From: Candidatus Electrothrix communis
GTDB lineage: Bacteria; Desulfobacterota; Desulfobulbia; Desulfobulbales; Desulfobulbaceae
Assembly (NCBI GenBank): GCA_030644725.1
Contig: CP130629.1
Location: 62,001-126,000, forward strand
DNA length: 64,000 bases
Direction: 5' to 3'
Part shown: positions 6,645 through 14,763 of the stretch, in pieces
How the letters are laid out: every line of letters begins with the position of its first letter
How positions within the stretch are numbered: position 1 is the stretch's first letter
Made by a program: the position numbers and the translations under genes
The notes under the pieces: generated by a model
Told to the model about the DNA's origin: nothing
Database searches by the model: none
The model's input: only the letters and a program-made list of their open reading frames with translations

Positions 6645-9190
6645 TTTTTCATAATCCCTGTTTCATACAATTTATTAGTATCAAATTTCGTTTCCGTTAC
6701 CTCACGATCATTAATCAACATAGAAGTTTTTGGCTGTCGTAAAAATGTTGTATTGTTTTTCTTATCAAATGTTGATCCTTTTATTTCTAGACTGGGAGAA
6801 TCAAAAAAATCTTTCTTTATATAGGTCATTGCGGCACTCAACTTGTACATCTCTATAAAGGAATTATCCAAAGTGGCTTGACTACCATCTTTAACAGCAA
6901 TTCCGACACCTACATCTTTTATCGAACATTTAGTTGCAAGAACATTACTGGCTTCGCCTACTGAAATTGCCTTGTCCTTGATTTGGAAGAAATTATTCTC
7001 ATGTAAATTTATTGTACTGCCTGAAAAATCAACACCATCGCCTTTGATTTGCTCAAAAGATGATTGTTGTATTGATCCTGTTGAAAAATCACTGTCAAGC
7101 CCGTCCGATGTTGTTGACTGAATCACGATATTTGTCAGATCGAAGTTAGACCGTATAATATTCAAGGCATCTTCCGCTTTGGAACCGTCAAAAAAAACAT
7201 TTTTCATCTCAATATCAGATGAATAGAAAGTCACCCCTCCTGTAAGTTTTAGGATGCCATCCTCAAGAGATCGAGTGTTACGTATGATGGTGTTTTTTAA
7301 AACAGAAGTCTTTTTTCCACTGGTCACATATATGCCTTTCCATATTTTTTTCTGTGGTTCAAATACTATTTTTCCACCTTCCTTCTCTCCTTTTGCTTCT
7401 ATGCTTCCTTGAACGATTAGATATGCGTTTTCCGCAAATCGCAAATGCGTATTTGCCGGTATTTTCAAAGAGCCATTAATTGTTAGAGGATGATCAATAT
7501 CCCAAGAGCCAGGGAGTATCTCCCATTTACCTTCTTTTGTATTGAGTAAAAAGGGCAAGTTGTTCGGAGTAGCTTCAAATAGCGGATTTGAGATATCTTC
7601 AGAAATCAAGGTGGTTCCGGAATCAATTTGTCTTATCTGTCCATGAAATTCTGTTTCAATCATCAGGTTGTTATCCTGAATTCCTGTTATCCCGGTTTCC
7701 AGGACATAAGGTTTATACCCTGTATATCCAGGTATTGTAGTGTGTTTGCGCAAATAGTTTTTATCGTGGAATAAAATTTTTTTCAGCACCACCGGCTCTT
7801 GAAAAAGATTATACACTTCCAGTTTTCCACTATTATAATGACGAATATGAACATGTTCTGGAAGGAGTGCGGCCTCGCTGTCTGATATCTGTTTTGCCGT
7901 ACTTAACATCGTAGATGATAAAATATCTTTTTTATGCTGCATAAAAAAATCATCTTGATATGTATTTATTACTTGTAAATTATCAAAAACAATTTTGGTA
8001 TTTTCCTTTCTGTCTAATGGGAAAAAGCTGTGATAGTAATTGATATCTTCGTCAATGTGCATAATTGCGTCATTGGCTTTTCTTAGATTTTTTTGAAAAT
8101 TTTGCAGAAAAAAATTATCATTCAAAATCTGTTGATATAATACACTTATGAAAGGATTATATTCTGTTAATTTCAGTCTCTCACGGTTGTCTACTACAAT
8201 CTGCTGAAATCTTCCCTGGTCGGTAGGGATAGGCTCCAGTTTCAAGGTATAAGGATTGAAGTAATGCCTACAGTTTGAATCGGCAAGGGTATGGTAATTA
8301 TTCCAGAAAGCGGTGAGTATTAATAACTTACTATATTGATCTATATCGTAAAGATGTGAGTGGTCGGCCTTTAATCTCTCCTGGGTAATATATGTGAATT
8401 GCTTTCTGTAGATTGCCTCTTCTAAATATTTTTTTTTGTTATACAGGCTGAGATTAAGAAGGCTGTCGCTAAGCCTATATCCAGCGGGTAGCTCTTTTTT
8501 CGTTTCAGTTAGCCATTTTTTATCGTTTGCAAATTTAACAACGATTGACTCTTTAACTTTTTGTTTTTCTAGCAGTTCTTTTGAAATATGTTCTTCTATG
8601 TTCATAACCCCCCAACTGACGCCGTTAACAAACACTCGAACGTATTTATGTTGGGCGGAGAGGATACCGGCATGACGTACGACTGACTGAAACGTTGCAT
8701 CAAAAGGGTGCTGTCTTGCTCTCGGCTTGTGAATGGAAAATTTTTTAAAACCGAGTATACTGTTCTTTCCCTTAATAATAATTCTAAAACTTATACGTTG
8801 TTTACTTATCCAATGATCGCCAAGGTCTCCTTTGAGTCTTAATTTGATTTTATAAACGTGATTGTTAAACCTTATTTTCCCTTTAACTGCGGTTGGATTT
8901 GTAAGCATGCTAGCCGCAATAGCCCTGTCCCTGTCATTCATAATCTGTTGATATTCTTTGAACCCAATATCAATATCCAACCTTTCCAAAAAAGGCCGGT
9001 CAGGAAGTCCAACTACATACCTCTGAATAACATCGTAGACTTTTGTTGTTATTTCAAACGCATTTTGATCCCTTATCGAGAGCCATATACTTTTTACCGA
9101 GGAAAAACCAGGATCGACAGTCAAGATTTCATAGAGGGGATCGGATAGAAAAAGTTGCATCCGTTGGCGTTCGGCCATTATAGCCGCCAA
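6641..9190 (-). CDS. CotH kinase family protein with C-terminal beta-helix
   Basis: 849 residues from the TTG at 9190. The N-terminal half is CotH-like: IKLRLKGDLGDHW, FKKFSIHKPRARQHPFDAT, VRVFVNGVSWGVMNIEEHIS, and LILTAFWNNYHTLADSNCRH followed by LEPIPTDQG, which carry the metal/ATP-binding residues of the family. Residues ~560-800 form short repeated strands typical of a right-handed parallel beta-helix. Upstream of the TTG the frame encodes a strong transmembrane helix (KLIVVTIIILLAAIM) with no start codon before an in-frame stop. An ATG at 9252 would read into it if the A8 run (9225-9232) had one more base. The true protein is therefore probably anchored and starts at 9252. It lies in an operon with DUF4956 upstream and VTC downstream (4-nt overlap). 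Confidence 0.85.
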   Translation of the reverse strand: MAAIMAERQRMQLFLSDPLYEILTVDPGFSSVKSIWLSIRDQNAFEITTKVYDVIQRYVVGLPDRPFLERLDIDIGFKEYQQIMNDRDRAIAASMLTNPTAVKGKIRFNNHVYKIKLRLKGDLGDHWISKQRISFRIIIKGKNSILGFKKFSIHKPRARQHPFDATFQSVVRHAGILSAQHKYVRVFVNGVSWGVMNIEEHISKELLEKQKVKESIVVKFANDKKWLTETKKELPAGYRLSDSLLNLSLYNKKKYLEEAIYRKQFTYITQERLKADHSHLYDIDQYSKLLILTAFWNNYHTLADSNCRHYFNPYTLKLEPIPTDQGRFQQIVVDNRERLKLTEYNPFISVLYQQILNDNFFLQNFQKNLRKANDAIMHIDEDINYYHSFFPLDRKENTKIVFDNLQVINTYQDDFFMQHKKDILSSTMLSTAKQISDSEAALLPEHVHIRHYNSGKLEVYNLFQEPVVLKKILFHDKNYLRKHTTIPGYTGYKPYVLETGITGIQDNNLMIETEFHGQIRQIDSGTTLISEDISNPLFEATPNNLPFLLNTKEGKWEILPGSWDIDHPLTINGSLKIPANTHLRFAENAYLIVQGSIEAKGEKEGGKIVFEPQKKIWKGIYVTSGKKTSVLKNTIIRNTRSLEDGILKLTGGVTFYSSDIEMKNVFFDGSKAEDALNIIRSNFDLTNIVIQSTTSDGLDSDFSTGSIQQSSFEQIKGDGVDFSGSTINLHENNFFQIKDKAISVGEASNVLATKCSIKDVGVGIAVKDGSQATLDNSFIEMYKLSAAMTYIKKDFFDSPSLEIKGSTFDKKNNTTFLRQPKTSMLINDREVTETKFDTNKLYETGIMKK

Positions 9191-9270
9191 TAAAATTATG
9201 ATCGTTACTACTATTAATTTAATGTTTTTTTTGGCGAATTATAAATGGTCATTACTTGATAAAGAAATTG

Positions 9271-9951
9271 CTACCAATTCGTTTTTGCTTCGTAAAATGA
9301 TAAAGTCACACTGTGGGCGGAGTTTTTTATCTCCTGCTCCAAATGGGTCATTTCTATTTCTTTCGTAGGGGACAGCAGAAGTACGGCTGTTTTTCCTGAA
9401 GTTCCAGAATCAAAACGTATTAATTTTACAGAGGTTGAGTACACGGATAGTATCTCTGTGAGGGATGTGAGTGAAAGAGAATCCTCCGCCCAATTGATAA
9501 CCATATTGTATTCAAGATTTGCATTTTCTTTCCTATTAGACAGCCACAGGTAAATCATCGTCAGCGTCGAGATCGTGATAACAGTAGTGATTAGGGACTG
9601 TCCTGCTGCATATCCTAATCCTATAGCTATTGCGAGGAATAAATAAACAAGTTCTTCAGGCTCTTTTATCGGCGTCCTAAATCTGACAATAGACAAAGCA
9701 CCGACTAGTCCAAGCGATAACGCAAGCGATGATTTCACGATAACGATTACTAAAAATACAACCGACGACAATATCGGAAGAATTGAAGCAATATGATGTT
9801 TTCCTGTCAAAGAAAAAGATCTTTTAATATAAAATGATCTGATTACAAATGACATTGCCACGCAGAGCACAAAATTAAATAATATAGGAAGTAAATCAAG
9901 TTGATTTGTTGTGCTTTGCAGGTTGCCTGCTACAGTGAGAATGTTATCCAT
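9271..9951 (-). CDS. DUF4956 membrane protein
   Basis: 226 residues with four probable transmembrane helices in the first 130 residues. The family core is clear: LSLGLVGALSIVRFRTPIKE, then EELVYLFLAIAIGLGYAAGQ, followed by another hydrophobic helix and a soluble C-terminal domain of about 90 residues. This is the DUF4956 pattern. Its function is unknown. It is the first gene of the minus-strand DUF4956-CotH-VTC cluster, and genes of these three families commonly occur together, so it may be the membrane partner of the VTC-like polymerase. The whole cluster is more AT-rich than its neighbours, suggesting lateral acquisition. The ~120 bp upstream of the start shows no convincing promoter. Confidence 0.83.
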   Translation of the reverse strand: MDNILTVAGNLQSTTNQLDLLPILFNFVLCVAMSFVIRSFYIKRSFSLTGKHHIASILPILSSVVFLVIVIVKSSLALSLGLVGALSIVRFRTPIKEPEELVYLFLAIAIGLGYAAGQSLITTVITISTLTMIYLWLSNRKENANLEYNMVINWAEDSLSLTSLTEILSVYSTSVKLIRFDSGTSGKTAVLLLSPTKEIEMTHLEQEIKNSAHSVTLSFYEAKTNW

Positions 9952-10071
9952 AAATACAACTCTTTGCGTACTGTTAGGTTATTCTTTTTTTGTCTCAATT
10001 TCTAATTATATTCCATATCAAACCACATTGCAAACGTAACTGATCATAGGGTTCCGAAATTAAATCAATAG

Positions 10072-10671
10072 GGTCAGGCTGAAAGCGCCGGGATAAACCG
10101 GCATAGAGTAGGGGATGAAAGAGCCCTACATAAAAGGAGAAGCTGCTCCATTATGGCCCCGAGTCATGCGTCGGTATTCCGTGAGGATGCGGCGAAGCGT
10201 TGACAGGGGAAGCGTAGGCCTACTCCCCGGCCCTGCGGAGTCGTAAGAACCTGTGCATGCGTGGACGCTCTATGTTCGAGAACCGGGAGATCTCAGAGAC
10301 CTCCGGCAAGTAATGCAGAAGCCGGAGCGGTTGGAGAAGGCCTGGGCTATACTTCCAACATGTACGTCACTGAGAAGTCAGGCACCAACATAGCACCTGA
10401 GAAGGAGCCGAACAATGCTGTTTTATCCCAAGGCAGTAGCGGAGGTTCTAGAGGGAAGGGCGGTGACCAAGGGGAATTCTGAAGAGTACGCCTGTGACCT
10501 GTACACAGAGACAGGAGCAAACATTGCGTGGACTTGACAGGGTATGTGAAGTAGCAAAGGAATCAGCGGCTATGCGTCATTTGACCCGAGGTAGGAGCCG
10601 TATGAGGTAGTTCCTCACGTACGGATCTGTGCGGGGGGGGGGTGCCGGGTAACCGGTATCCCTACCGCGAT
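10072..10671 (+). mobile_element. ORF-less group II intron (or intron remnant)
   Basis: About 600 bp without a credible gene carries group II intron structure. The 3' end has a canonical domain V and a domain VI, and the 5' part has many short complementary segments as in domain I. No reverse transcriptase/maturase frame is present; the only long ORF (10261-10482) has no family features. The 3' boundary near ccctaccgcgat (about 10671) is well supported. The 5' boundary is uncertain because no GUGYG start is obvious, so the 5' end could be truncated. It lies just downstream of, and antisense to, the regulator gene that ends at 10676. Confidence 0.7.
10595..10627 (+). ncRNA. Group II intron domain V hairpin
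   Basis: The 33-nt hairpin begins gagccgtatgagg and ends cctcacgtacggatc, with a short loop, a two-nt bulge and the AGC catalytic triad near the 5' side. This is the most conserved element of group II introns. A G-run of 10 bases and the domain VI hairpin (gtgccgggtaaccggtatcc) follow directly. Confidence 0.85.
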
Positions 10672-10675
10672 GACA

Positions 10676-12082
10676 TTATCTCCTAAACTCCTCCCGCTTC
10701 AGCCCATACTTCCGCATTAATTTGTGCAGCTGCCGAGTACTGACTCCGGCAGCCTCCGCGCTTCGGTTGATTTTCCCCTTATTGCTGCTCAACACCTCCT
10801 TAAGGTAACAACGCTCAATCTCCTCAAGCCCTCGCCGTCGCACTTCCGCCAAAGGAAGCATGGTATCCATCTGAATTCGTGTCAGGGTATCATCGAACAT
10901 AAAGAGCTCTGCCGGAAAACTGTCTGGCAATAAAATGGAAGAACGCTCGATGATGCAGGATCGCTCGATAATATTTTCCAACTCACGAATATTTCCCGGC
11001 CAGGAATATTTGAGAAAAGCGTCGATAACCTGGGGGTGGATGTCAACAATTTCTTTTGCATACAGTCGGTTGAATCGTCGGATAAAGCCCTCGGTTAAGC
11101 CGGGAATATCCTCTTTGCGGTCGCGAAGGGGCGGCAGTTCAATGGGAAAGACATTGAGGCGATAATAGAGATCGTTGCGGAATTTTTTTTCCTCACAGAG
11201 TTGTTTGAGATTTTCATTGGTTGCCGCGATAACCCGGACATTTACTCTGGTGTCCTGTTCACTGCCGACCCGTTGCAGCAAACCATCCTGAAGCACCTGG
11301 AGCAGTTTTATCTGGGCTGACGGTGTGATTGTCCCGATCTCATCAAGAAAGATCGTGCCGTTATCCGCCACCTCGAACCGACCGTGTTTTTTCTTTATCG
11401 CGCCGGTAAAGGCACCTTTCTCATGACCAAAGAGCTCACTTTCCAGCAGGGTGTCAGGTATTGCCCCGCAATGGACACTGATAAAGGGTTCATCCCGTCT
11501 ATTACTGTGTTTATGGATAAGCCCGGCCAGTACACCCTTGCCTGTCCCGGTCTCGCCTGTGAGCAGCACCGTGCTCTTGGTGGGGGCCACAGCACGGACA
11601 TCTTCAAACACCTTGTTCATGGCCGGGCATTCAGTGTGGACAAAGGGGGCGGAGTCCCGATCCCAGAACTGATCACGGAGATAGTCAAGCTCGGATTGAA
11701 CCTGCTGGGAATCCTTCAGGTTGTTGATGATTAGACGGATCTCATCGGCAATGACAGGGTACATAAGATAATCGCTGGCCCCCTGTTTCACCGTGGAGAC
11801 AGCCTCCCGCAGCATCTCCTGAGAGGTCATCACCACGATGTCCAGACTCGGATGCTGGAGCCAGAACGGCTGCAATACCGCCTTATAACCGCTTGCGTTG
11901 GCTAAGGCGGTGTGCCGGAGGATCTCCATATCGACAAAGAGAAACTCACAGCGATGAGTGTTCAGGGTGCTCAACGCCTCAACCAAAGAGGAGCAGGGGA
12001 AGATGCCTGCCCCTTCTGTGCAGCTCTTATCAAACGTCGTCAAGACATCAGCGTCCCGACTTACAAGTAAAAAATTACGCAT
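10676..12082 (-). CDS. Sigma-54-dependent NtrC-family response regulator
   Basis: 468 residues. Residues 1-120 form a receiver domain with Asp10/Asp12 and a likely phospho-acceptor Asp51 in FLFVDMEIL. Residues ~145-380 form an AAA+ sigma-54 interaction domain with Walker A GETGTGKG, the GAFTGA loop that contacts sigma-54, and Walker B GTIFLDEIG. The C-terminus is a Fis-type helix-turn-helix (GKINRSAEAAGVSTRQLHKL). No cognate kinase is adjacent. The divergent 280-bp region contains three inverted repeats of the type GAACT-N3-AGTTC and a perfect -24/-12 promoter, so the regulator very likely controls the small zinc-ribbon operon starting at 12360 and perhaps itself. The signal is unknown. Confidence 0.93.
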   Translation of the reverse strand: MRNFLLVSRDADVLTTFDKSCTEGAGIFPCSSLVEALSTLNTHRCEFLFVDMEILRHTALANASGYKAVLQPFWLQHPSLDIVVMTSQEMLREAVSTVKQGASDYLMYPVIADEIRLIINNLKDSQQVQSELDYLRDQFWDRDSAPFVHTECPAMNKVFEDVRAVAPTKSTVLLTGETGTGKGVLAGLIHKHSNRRDEPFISVHCGAIPDTLLESELFGHEKGAFTGAIKKKHGRFEVADNGTIFLDEIGTITPSAQIKLLQVLQDGLLQRVGSEQDTRVNVRVIAATNENLKQLCEEKKFRNDLYYRLNVFPIELPPLRDRKEDIPGLTEGFIRRFNRLYAKEIVDIHPQVIDAFLKYSWPGNIRELENIIERSCIIERSSILLPDSFPAELFMFDDTLTRIQMDTMLPLAEVRRRGLEEIERCYLKEVLSSNKGKINRSAEAAGVSTRQLHKLMRKYGLKREEFRR

Positions 12083-12100
12083 GGCTCACCATGAGAATAT

Positions 12101-12113
12101 GAACTTCAAGTTC
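12101..12113. promoter_or_regulatory. Inverted repeat 1, probable activator site
   Basis: GAACTtcaAGTTC is a perfect 5-bp palindrome with a 3-bp spacer, 18 bp upstream of the regulator start codon. It shares its pattern with sites centred near 12137 and 12242; its centre is about 30 bp (three helical turns) from the second. Confidence 0.7.
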
Positions 12114-12129
12114 TTTTTTTCTGAAACTA

Positions 12130-12144
12130 GGAACTGAAGGTTCC
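12130..12144. promoter_or_regulatory. Inverted repeat 2, probable activator site
   Basis: GGAACtgaagGTTCC is a perfect 5-bp arm palindrome of the same family as the sites at 12101 and 12235. Its location in the regulator's own upstream region suggests autoregulation as well as enhancer function. Confidence 0.7.
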
Positions 12145-12234
12145 CAATATCTTGCTGTCGTCTGATATGCAAGCATTAATATATATTTCCTCACTTTTTC
12201 CGCATGCGCAAGCATCATGGAACGGGGATGCATA

Positions 12235-12249
12235 GGAACTCGGAGTTCT
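12235..12249. promoter_or_regulatory. Inverted repeat 3, probable activator site
   Basis: GGAACTcggAGTTCT lies about 60 bp upstream of the -24 element, the usual distance for an enhancer of a sigma-54 promoter. It matches the GAACT-N3-AGTTC consensus of the other two sites. Confidence 0.72.
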
Positions 12250-12302
12250 TATTGCTGATGACTTGTTAGATATATTTCTTTTTATAGCAGCATGTTGGCT
12301 AC

Positions 12303-12317
12303 TGGCACGGTGCTTGC
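12303..12317 (+). promoter_or_regulatory. Sigma-54 (-24/-12) promoter
   Basis: TGGCACGGTGCTTGC matches the sigma-54 consensus TGGCAC-N5-TTGC exactly, with GG and GC separated by 10 bp. Transcription would start near 12328, about 30 bp before the ATG of the zinc-ribbon gene. The divergent sigma-54 activator gene and the three inverted repeats complete the circuit. Confidence 0.88.
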
Positions 12318-12359
12318 TTTAAGAAGTTAAGAATCTATTTTATTTGCTGAGGAGGCATT

Positions 12360-12542
12360 ATGAAAATTAAGAGATGTCCCGCCTGTGGTGGAAGAGTCAA
12401 AATTTATTATGACCATGAGCCCGGTGACGAGGTTTACTGTGAGGATTGTGAAAAAGAATTTCAGTTGTTGAGGGTTGATCCTGTCGTGTTGGAAGCCTTT
12501 GATCATGATGAAGAATTTTATTTTGAAGAGGACGAATATTAA
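12360..12542 (+). CDS. Small acidic zinc-ribbon protein
   Basis: 60 residues with a strong ribosome site (GAGGAGG, 5 nt before the ATG). Two CxxC knuckles (CPACGG at 8-11 and CEDC at 30-33) form a likely zinc ribbon, followed by a strongly acidic tail (DHDEEFYFEEDEY). The pattern recalls small LysW-like or adaptor zinc-ribbon proteins, but no specific family is assigned. It is the first gene behind the sigma-54 promoter at 12303, so it is probably the main target of the divergent NtrC-type regulator. The next gene follows 43 bp downstream. Confidence 0.8.
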   Translation: MKIKRCPACGGRVKIYYDHEPGDEVYCEDCEKEFQLLRVDPVVLEAFDHDEEFYFEEDEY

Positions 12543-12585
12543 CCCGGAGGGTTACGCTCAGCAGCTTTCTTCAAGAGGGGGAAGT

Positions 12586-12837
12586 ATGAGGAGTATTACT
12601 GTGACCGGAGTGCTTGTTGCCGATCAGTGGGAACCTGACGGCAACATTGCCGCTTTGGCTCTGTTGACCGATGACGAGGGTAAATATCTTATCAGTCCAG
12701 GGGATTTTAGCGAGGATTTTAACGCGGTGCTCCGAAAAAAAATTGAAATACGAGGGGTGCTGACGACCAAAGTTCAGGAAAAAAGAATCCGTGTTTTGGA
12801 TTATCGTCCTGTTGTCCCGACAACGAGTTGGGCGTAA
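12586..12837 (+). CDS. Hypothetical protein, possible OB-like fold
   Basis: 83 residues from ATG 12586, preceded by AGAGGGGGAAG. The same frame is open further upstream but there it overlaps the zinc-ribbon gene with poor codon content, so the short form is preferred. The sequence alternates strands (SITVTGVLVADQW, NIAALALLTDDEGKYLI, KIEIRGVLTTK, RIRVLDYRPV) in a way that suggests a small OB-like barrel. No catalytic motif is seen. It is the second gene of the sigma-54-controlled operon. Confidence 0.68.
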   Translation: MRSITVTGVLVADQWEPDGNIAALALLTDDEGKYLISPGDFSEDFNAVLRKKIEIRGVLTTKVQEKRIRVLDYRPVVPTTSWA

Positions 12838-12861
12838 GATTTTTCATAAGGAGCTACGGGC

Positions 12862-13005
12862 TTGATCGGAAAAATTATCAAAGATGAACGCTGGGGCAGT
12901 ACTGCTTCGGCATGGCGGTTCTTTTTGGGAACTTGTCGAAGCAGCACGGTCTCTGCGTTGAATACTTACTCAGTAATTATTTTGTACAGTTTAGCGTCTT
13001 CATAG
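12862..13005 (+). CDS. Possible 47-residue ORF (doubtful)
   Basis: A TTG start at 12862 follows an AAGGAGC ribosome site. The peptide begins MIGKIIKDERWGSTASAW and runs into the 3' end of the opposite-strand BLUF gene by 40 bp. The good ribosome site just after the preceding gene is the only argument for it. The N-terminal part looks protein-like and the C-terminal part does not, so a decayed gene is also possible. Confidence 0.25.
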   Translation: MIGKIIKDERWGSTASAWRFFLGTCRSSTVSALNTYSVIILYSLASS

Positions 13006-13406
13006 AGCAATTTCAGCATATTTATAAACAGGGCAGCATCCATGCTGCATTGCGTGGAAAACATTTCCTCATATACGATCAGGTCTCTGCGTTTGAGAAC
13101 TGCGTCAGTATCCAGATTGAAGACATCCATCTGCCAGTCCGGGAACCCTCTTTTTGTTACCTCTGTATCAACAATCCGGGTAATTCGTGCATGGCGGGGA
13201 TCATTTTCAAGAGCTGTCATAAGTTTTTCCAAGTCCTCTCGCATGCCTTCGAGAACCTGGAGAAAATTACCGTTATGATAGAACAGCACACCGGTAATGT
13301 CGAGGCCAGGGTTGTTTTGGGCGGATGATTTGTGGATCTTTATAAGATCTCTTCCAATATCCTTGGGATTCCCGGTATAGTCACTTACGTAGATTATCAG
13401 ATGCAT
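12966..13406 (-). CDS. BLUF-domain blue-light photoreceptor
   Basis: 146 residues. Residues 1-95 are a BLUF domain with all key flavin-site residues: Tyr6 in IIYVS, Asn32 in AQNNP, Gln50 in FLQVLEG and Trp91 in FPDWQM; the LDITGVLFYHNGNFLQ core and DPRHARI motif are also present. It should bind FAD and change conformation in blue light. The C-terminal 50 residues are the short helical cap found in stand-alone BLUF proteins, with no output enzyme attached, so it probably signals through a protein partner. The neighbours offer no obvious partner. It is transcribed convergently with the zinc-ribbon operon. Confidence 0.9.
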   Translation of the reverse strand: MHLIIYVSDYTGNPKDIGRDLIKIHKSSAQNNPGLDITGVLFYHNGNFLQVLEGMREDLEKLMTALENDPRHARITRIVDTEVTKRGFPDWQMDVFNLDTDAVLKRRDLIVYEEMFSTQCSMDAALFINMLKLLYEDAKLYKIITE

Positions 13407-13450
13407 GAGATTGTTATTTCAGGAGCTGTTGTTTTTTAATTAAAAATTAA

Positions 13451-13500
13451 AGGGGTCAGAATTAAAGGGGTCAGAGTAAAATTAAACCTCTGACCCTCTT
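13451..13500. repeat. Diverged member of the ggggtcagag palindromic repeat family
   Basis: Contains two direct ggggtcaga half-units and then cctctgaccct, so that aaggggtcagag pairs with ctctgaccctct in 10 of 12 positions. It is related to the 40-bp copies at 1966 and 2672. It sits between two minus-strand genes and could act as a terminator for the one at 13534. Confidence 0.6.
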
Positions 13501-13533
13501 TGTTTCCTGAACTACGCATAATTTTCCAGAATC

Positions 13534-13938
13534 CTACCTTTCAGGAAAAGGACAAACCCAGTCGCAAGGATCAGGTGAAGGAGTGCCGTATCCAGTACAT
13601 CCTTTGCACTCAACATCATAGTTATCAACTGCTCCGTCAGACCATTCAATGGTGCAGCGAATAAGGTCTTTATCTTGGCAACGATCATATCTTTTCGTCA
13701 CCTTTCTATTGGCTTCATCGTTGTTGCAGTACGCATCTTTGTATTTTTCTTTGTCACTTGCTTGGAGTTCAGCTATTTTTGCATGACAATCGCTCATCGC
13801 ATCATTGCATTCATCTTTTTTAAAAGTATTGATTACGTCTACGTAGTTTACCAAATTGGCCTGACATTCAGCGAACAGCTCACCAGCAAATAGCAGGCTG
13901 AAACATGCTGCCCCCACGATGACTAAACTTTTTTTCAT
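13534..13938 (-). CDS. Secreted cysteine-rich hypothetical protein
   Basis: 134 residues with a clear signal peptide (MKKSLVIVGAACFSLLFAG, cleavage near LFAE). The mature protein contains ten cysteines, several in pairs (DECNDAMSDC, VECKGC, DPCDWVC), so it is likely disulfide-bonded in the periplasm or outside the cell. A GGAGG ribosome site lies just before the ATG. I recognise no family. Monocistronic on the minus strand; the ~210 bp between it and wrbA holds nothing I can identify. Confidence 0.7.
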   Translation of the reverse strand: MKKSLVIVGAACFSLLFAGELFAECQANLVNYVDVINTFKKDECNDAMSDCHAKIAELQASDKEKYKDAYCNNDEANRKVTKRYDRCQDKDLIRCTIEWSDGAVDNYDVECKGCTGYGTPSPDPCDWVCPFPER

Positions 13939-14151
13939 AACAAATCCTCCGGTGTTGAATTATAGTATTGATACTGTTAATGCTATTGTTTGATGTTAAC
14001 TAATTGTTCGGACTAATGCTCTACACTTCCTGAGATATCTGCCTTTTTACTTCTCTCAACAGCATCATGATGTTTTTATAGAGTGCATGAAGAGTATCAA
14101 CCCAAGATGGCATCTTGGGCATAACTTTTGGTACGCTGATTCAGTCTCTGT

Positions 14152-14763
14152 TCACGCCACTAGTTTTTGGGCAATCTTGGCAACATGCTCACCCTGGAAA
14201 CGGGCACCGGCAAGTTCATTCTCACTGGGAAGGCGACTGCCGTCACTCCCAGCAATAACGGAGGCACCGTAGGGGGAACAGCCGCTGATCTCGTCCATGG
14301 TCATTTGTCCCTGGAATGCATAGGGCAGGCCGACAATGACCATGCCATGATGTAGTAACGTTATATGGAAACTGAGCAGAGTGGATTCCTGCCCGCCGTG
14401 CTGGGTGTTTGTGCTGGTCATTACACTTCCCGCCTTGCCCACCAAGGCACCGTTCATCCAGAGCTGTCCGGTTGCGTCAAGAAACTGCCGCATCTGTCCG
14501 CACATATTGCCGAAGCGGGTTGGGGTTCCGAAAATAATCGCATCAGCCTCTCCTAGCTCCTCTACAGTGCAAACAGGTACATCTTTCTGTTCATTCTGGG
14601 CGTGATCAGCGCCCATCTTCTCTATAACTTCTTCAGGCAGGGTCTCGGGAACTCGGCGAATGGCGACTTCCACCGACTCTACGGCCTGTGCTCCTTCAGC
14701 AGCGGCCTGCGCCAGTTTATAGACATGTCCGTACATTGAGTAGTAAACGACCAACACATTCAT
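14152..14763 (-). CDS. wrbA: WrbA-type NAD(P)H:quinone oxidoreductase
   Basis: 203 residues, the usual WrbA length. The flavodoxin fold starts [16 protein letters not shown] (FMN phosphate loop), continues with [20 protein letters not shown] and [15 protein letters not shown], and has the typical segment [10 protein letters not shown] and [12 protein letters not shown] near the end. It should bind FMN and reduce quinones by two electrons, protecting against oxidative stress. It is a single gene, divergent from the radical-SAM gene at 15117. Confidence 0.93.
   Translation of the reverse strand: MNVLVVYYSMYGHVYKLAQAAAEGAQAVESVEVAIRRVPETLPEEVIEKMGADHAQNEQKDVPVCTVEELGEADAIIFGTPTRFGNMCGQMRQFLDATGQLWMNGALVGKAGSVMTSTNTQHGGQESTLLSFHITLLHHGMVIVGLPYAFQGQMTMDEISGCSPYGASVIAGSDGSRLPSENELAGARFQGEHVAKIAQKLVA

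Noticed and set aside
10261-10482. 73-residue ORF on the plus strand
   Set aside because: It lies wholly in the group II intron core, has Gly/Ser/Glu-biased low-complexity composition and no ribosome site. The RNA structure explains the sequence better.
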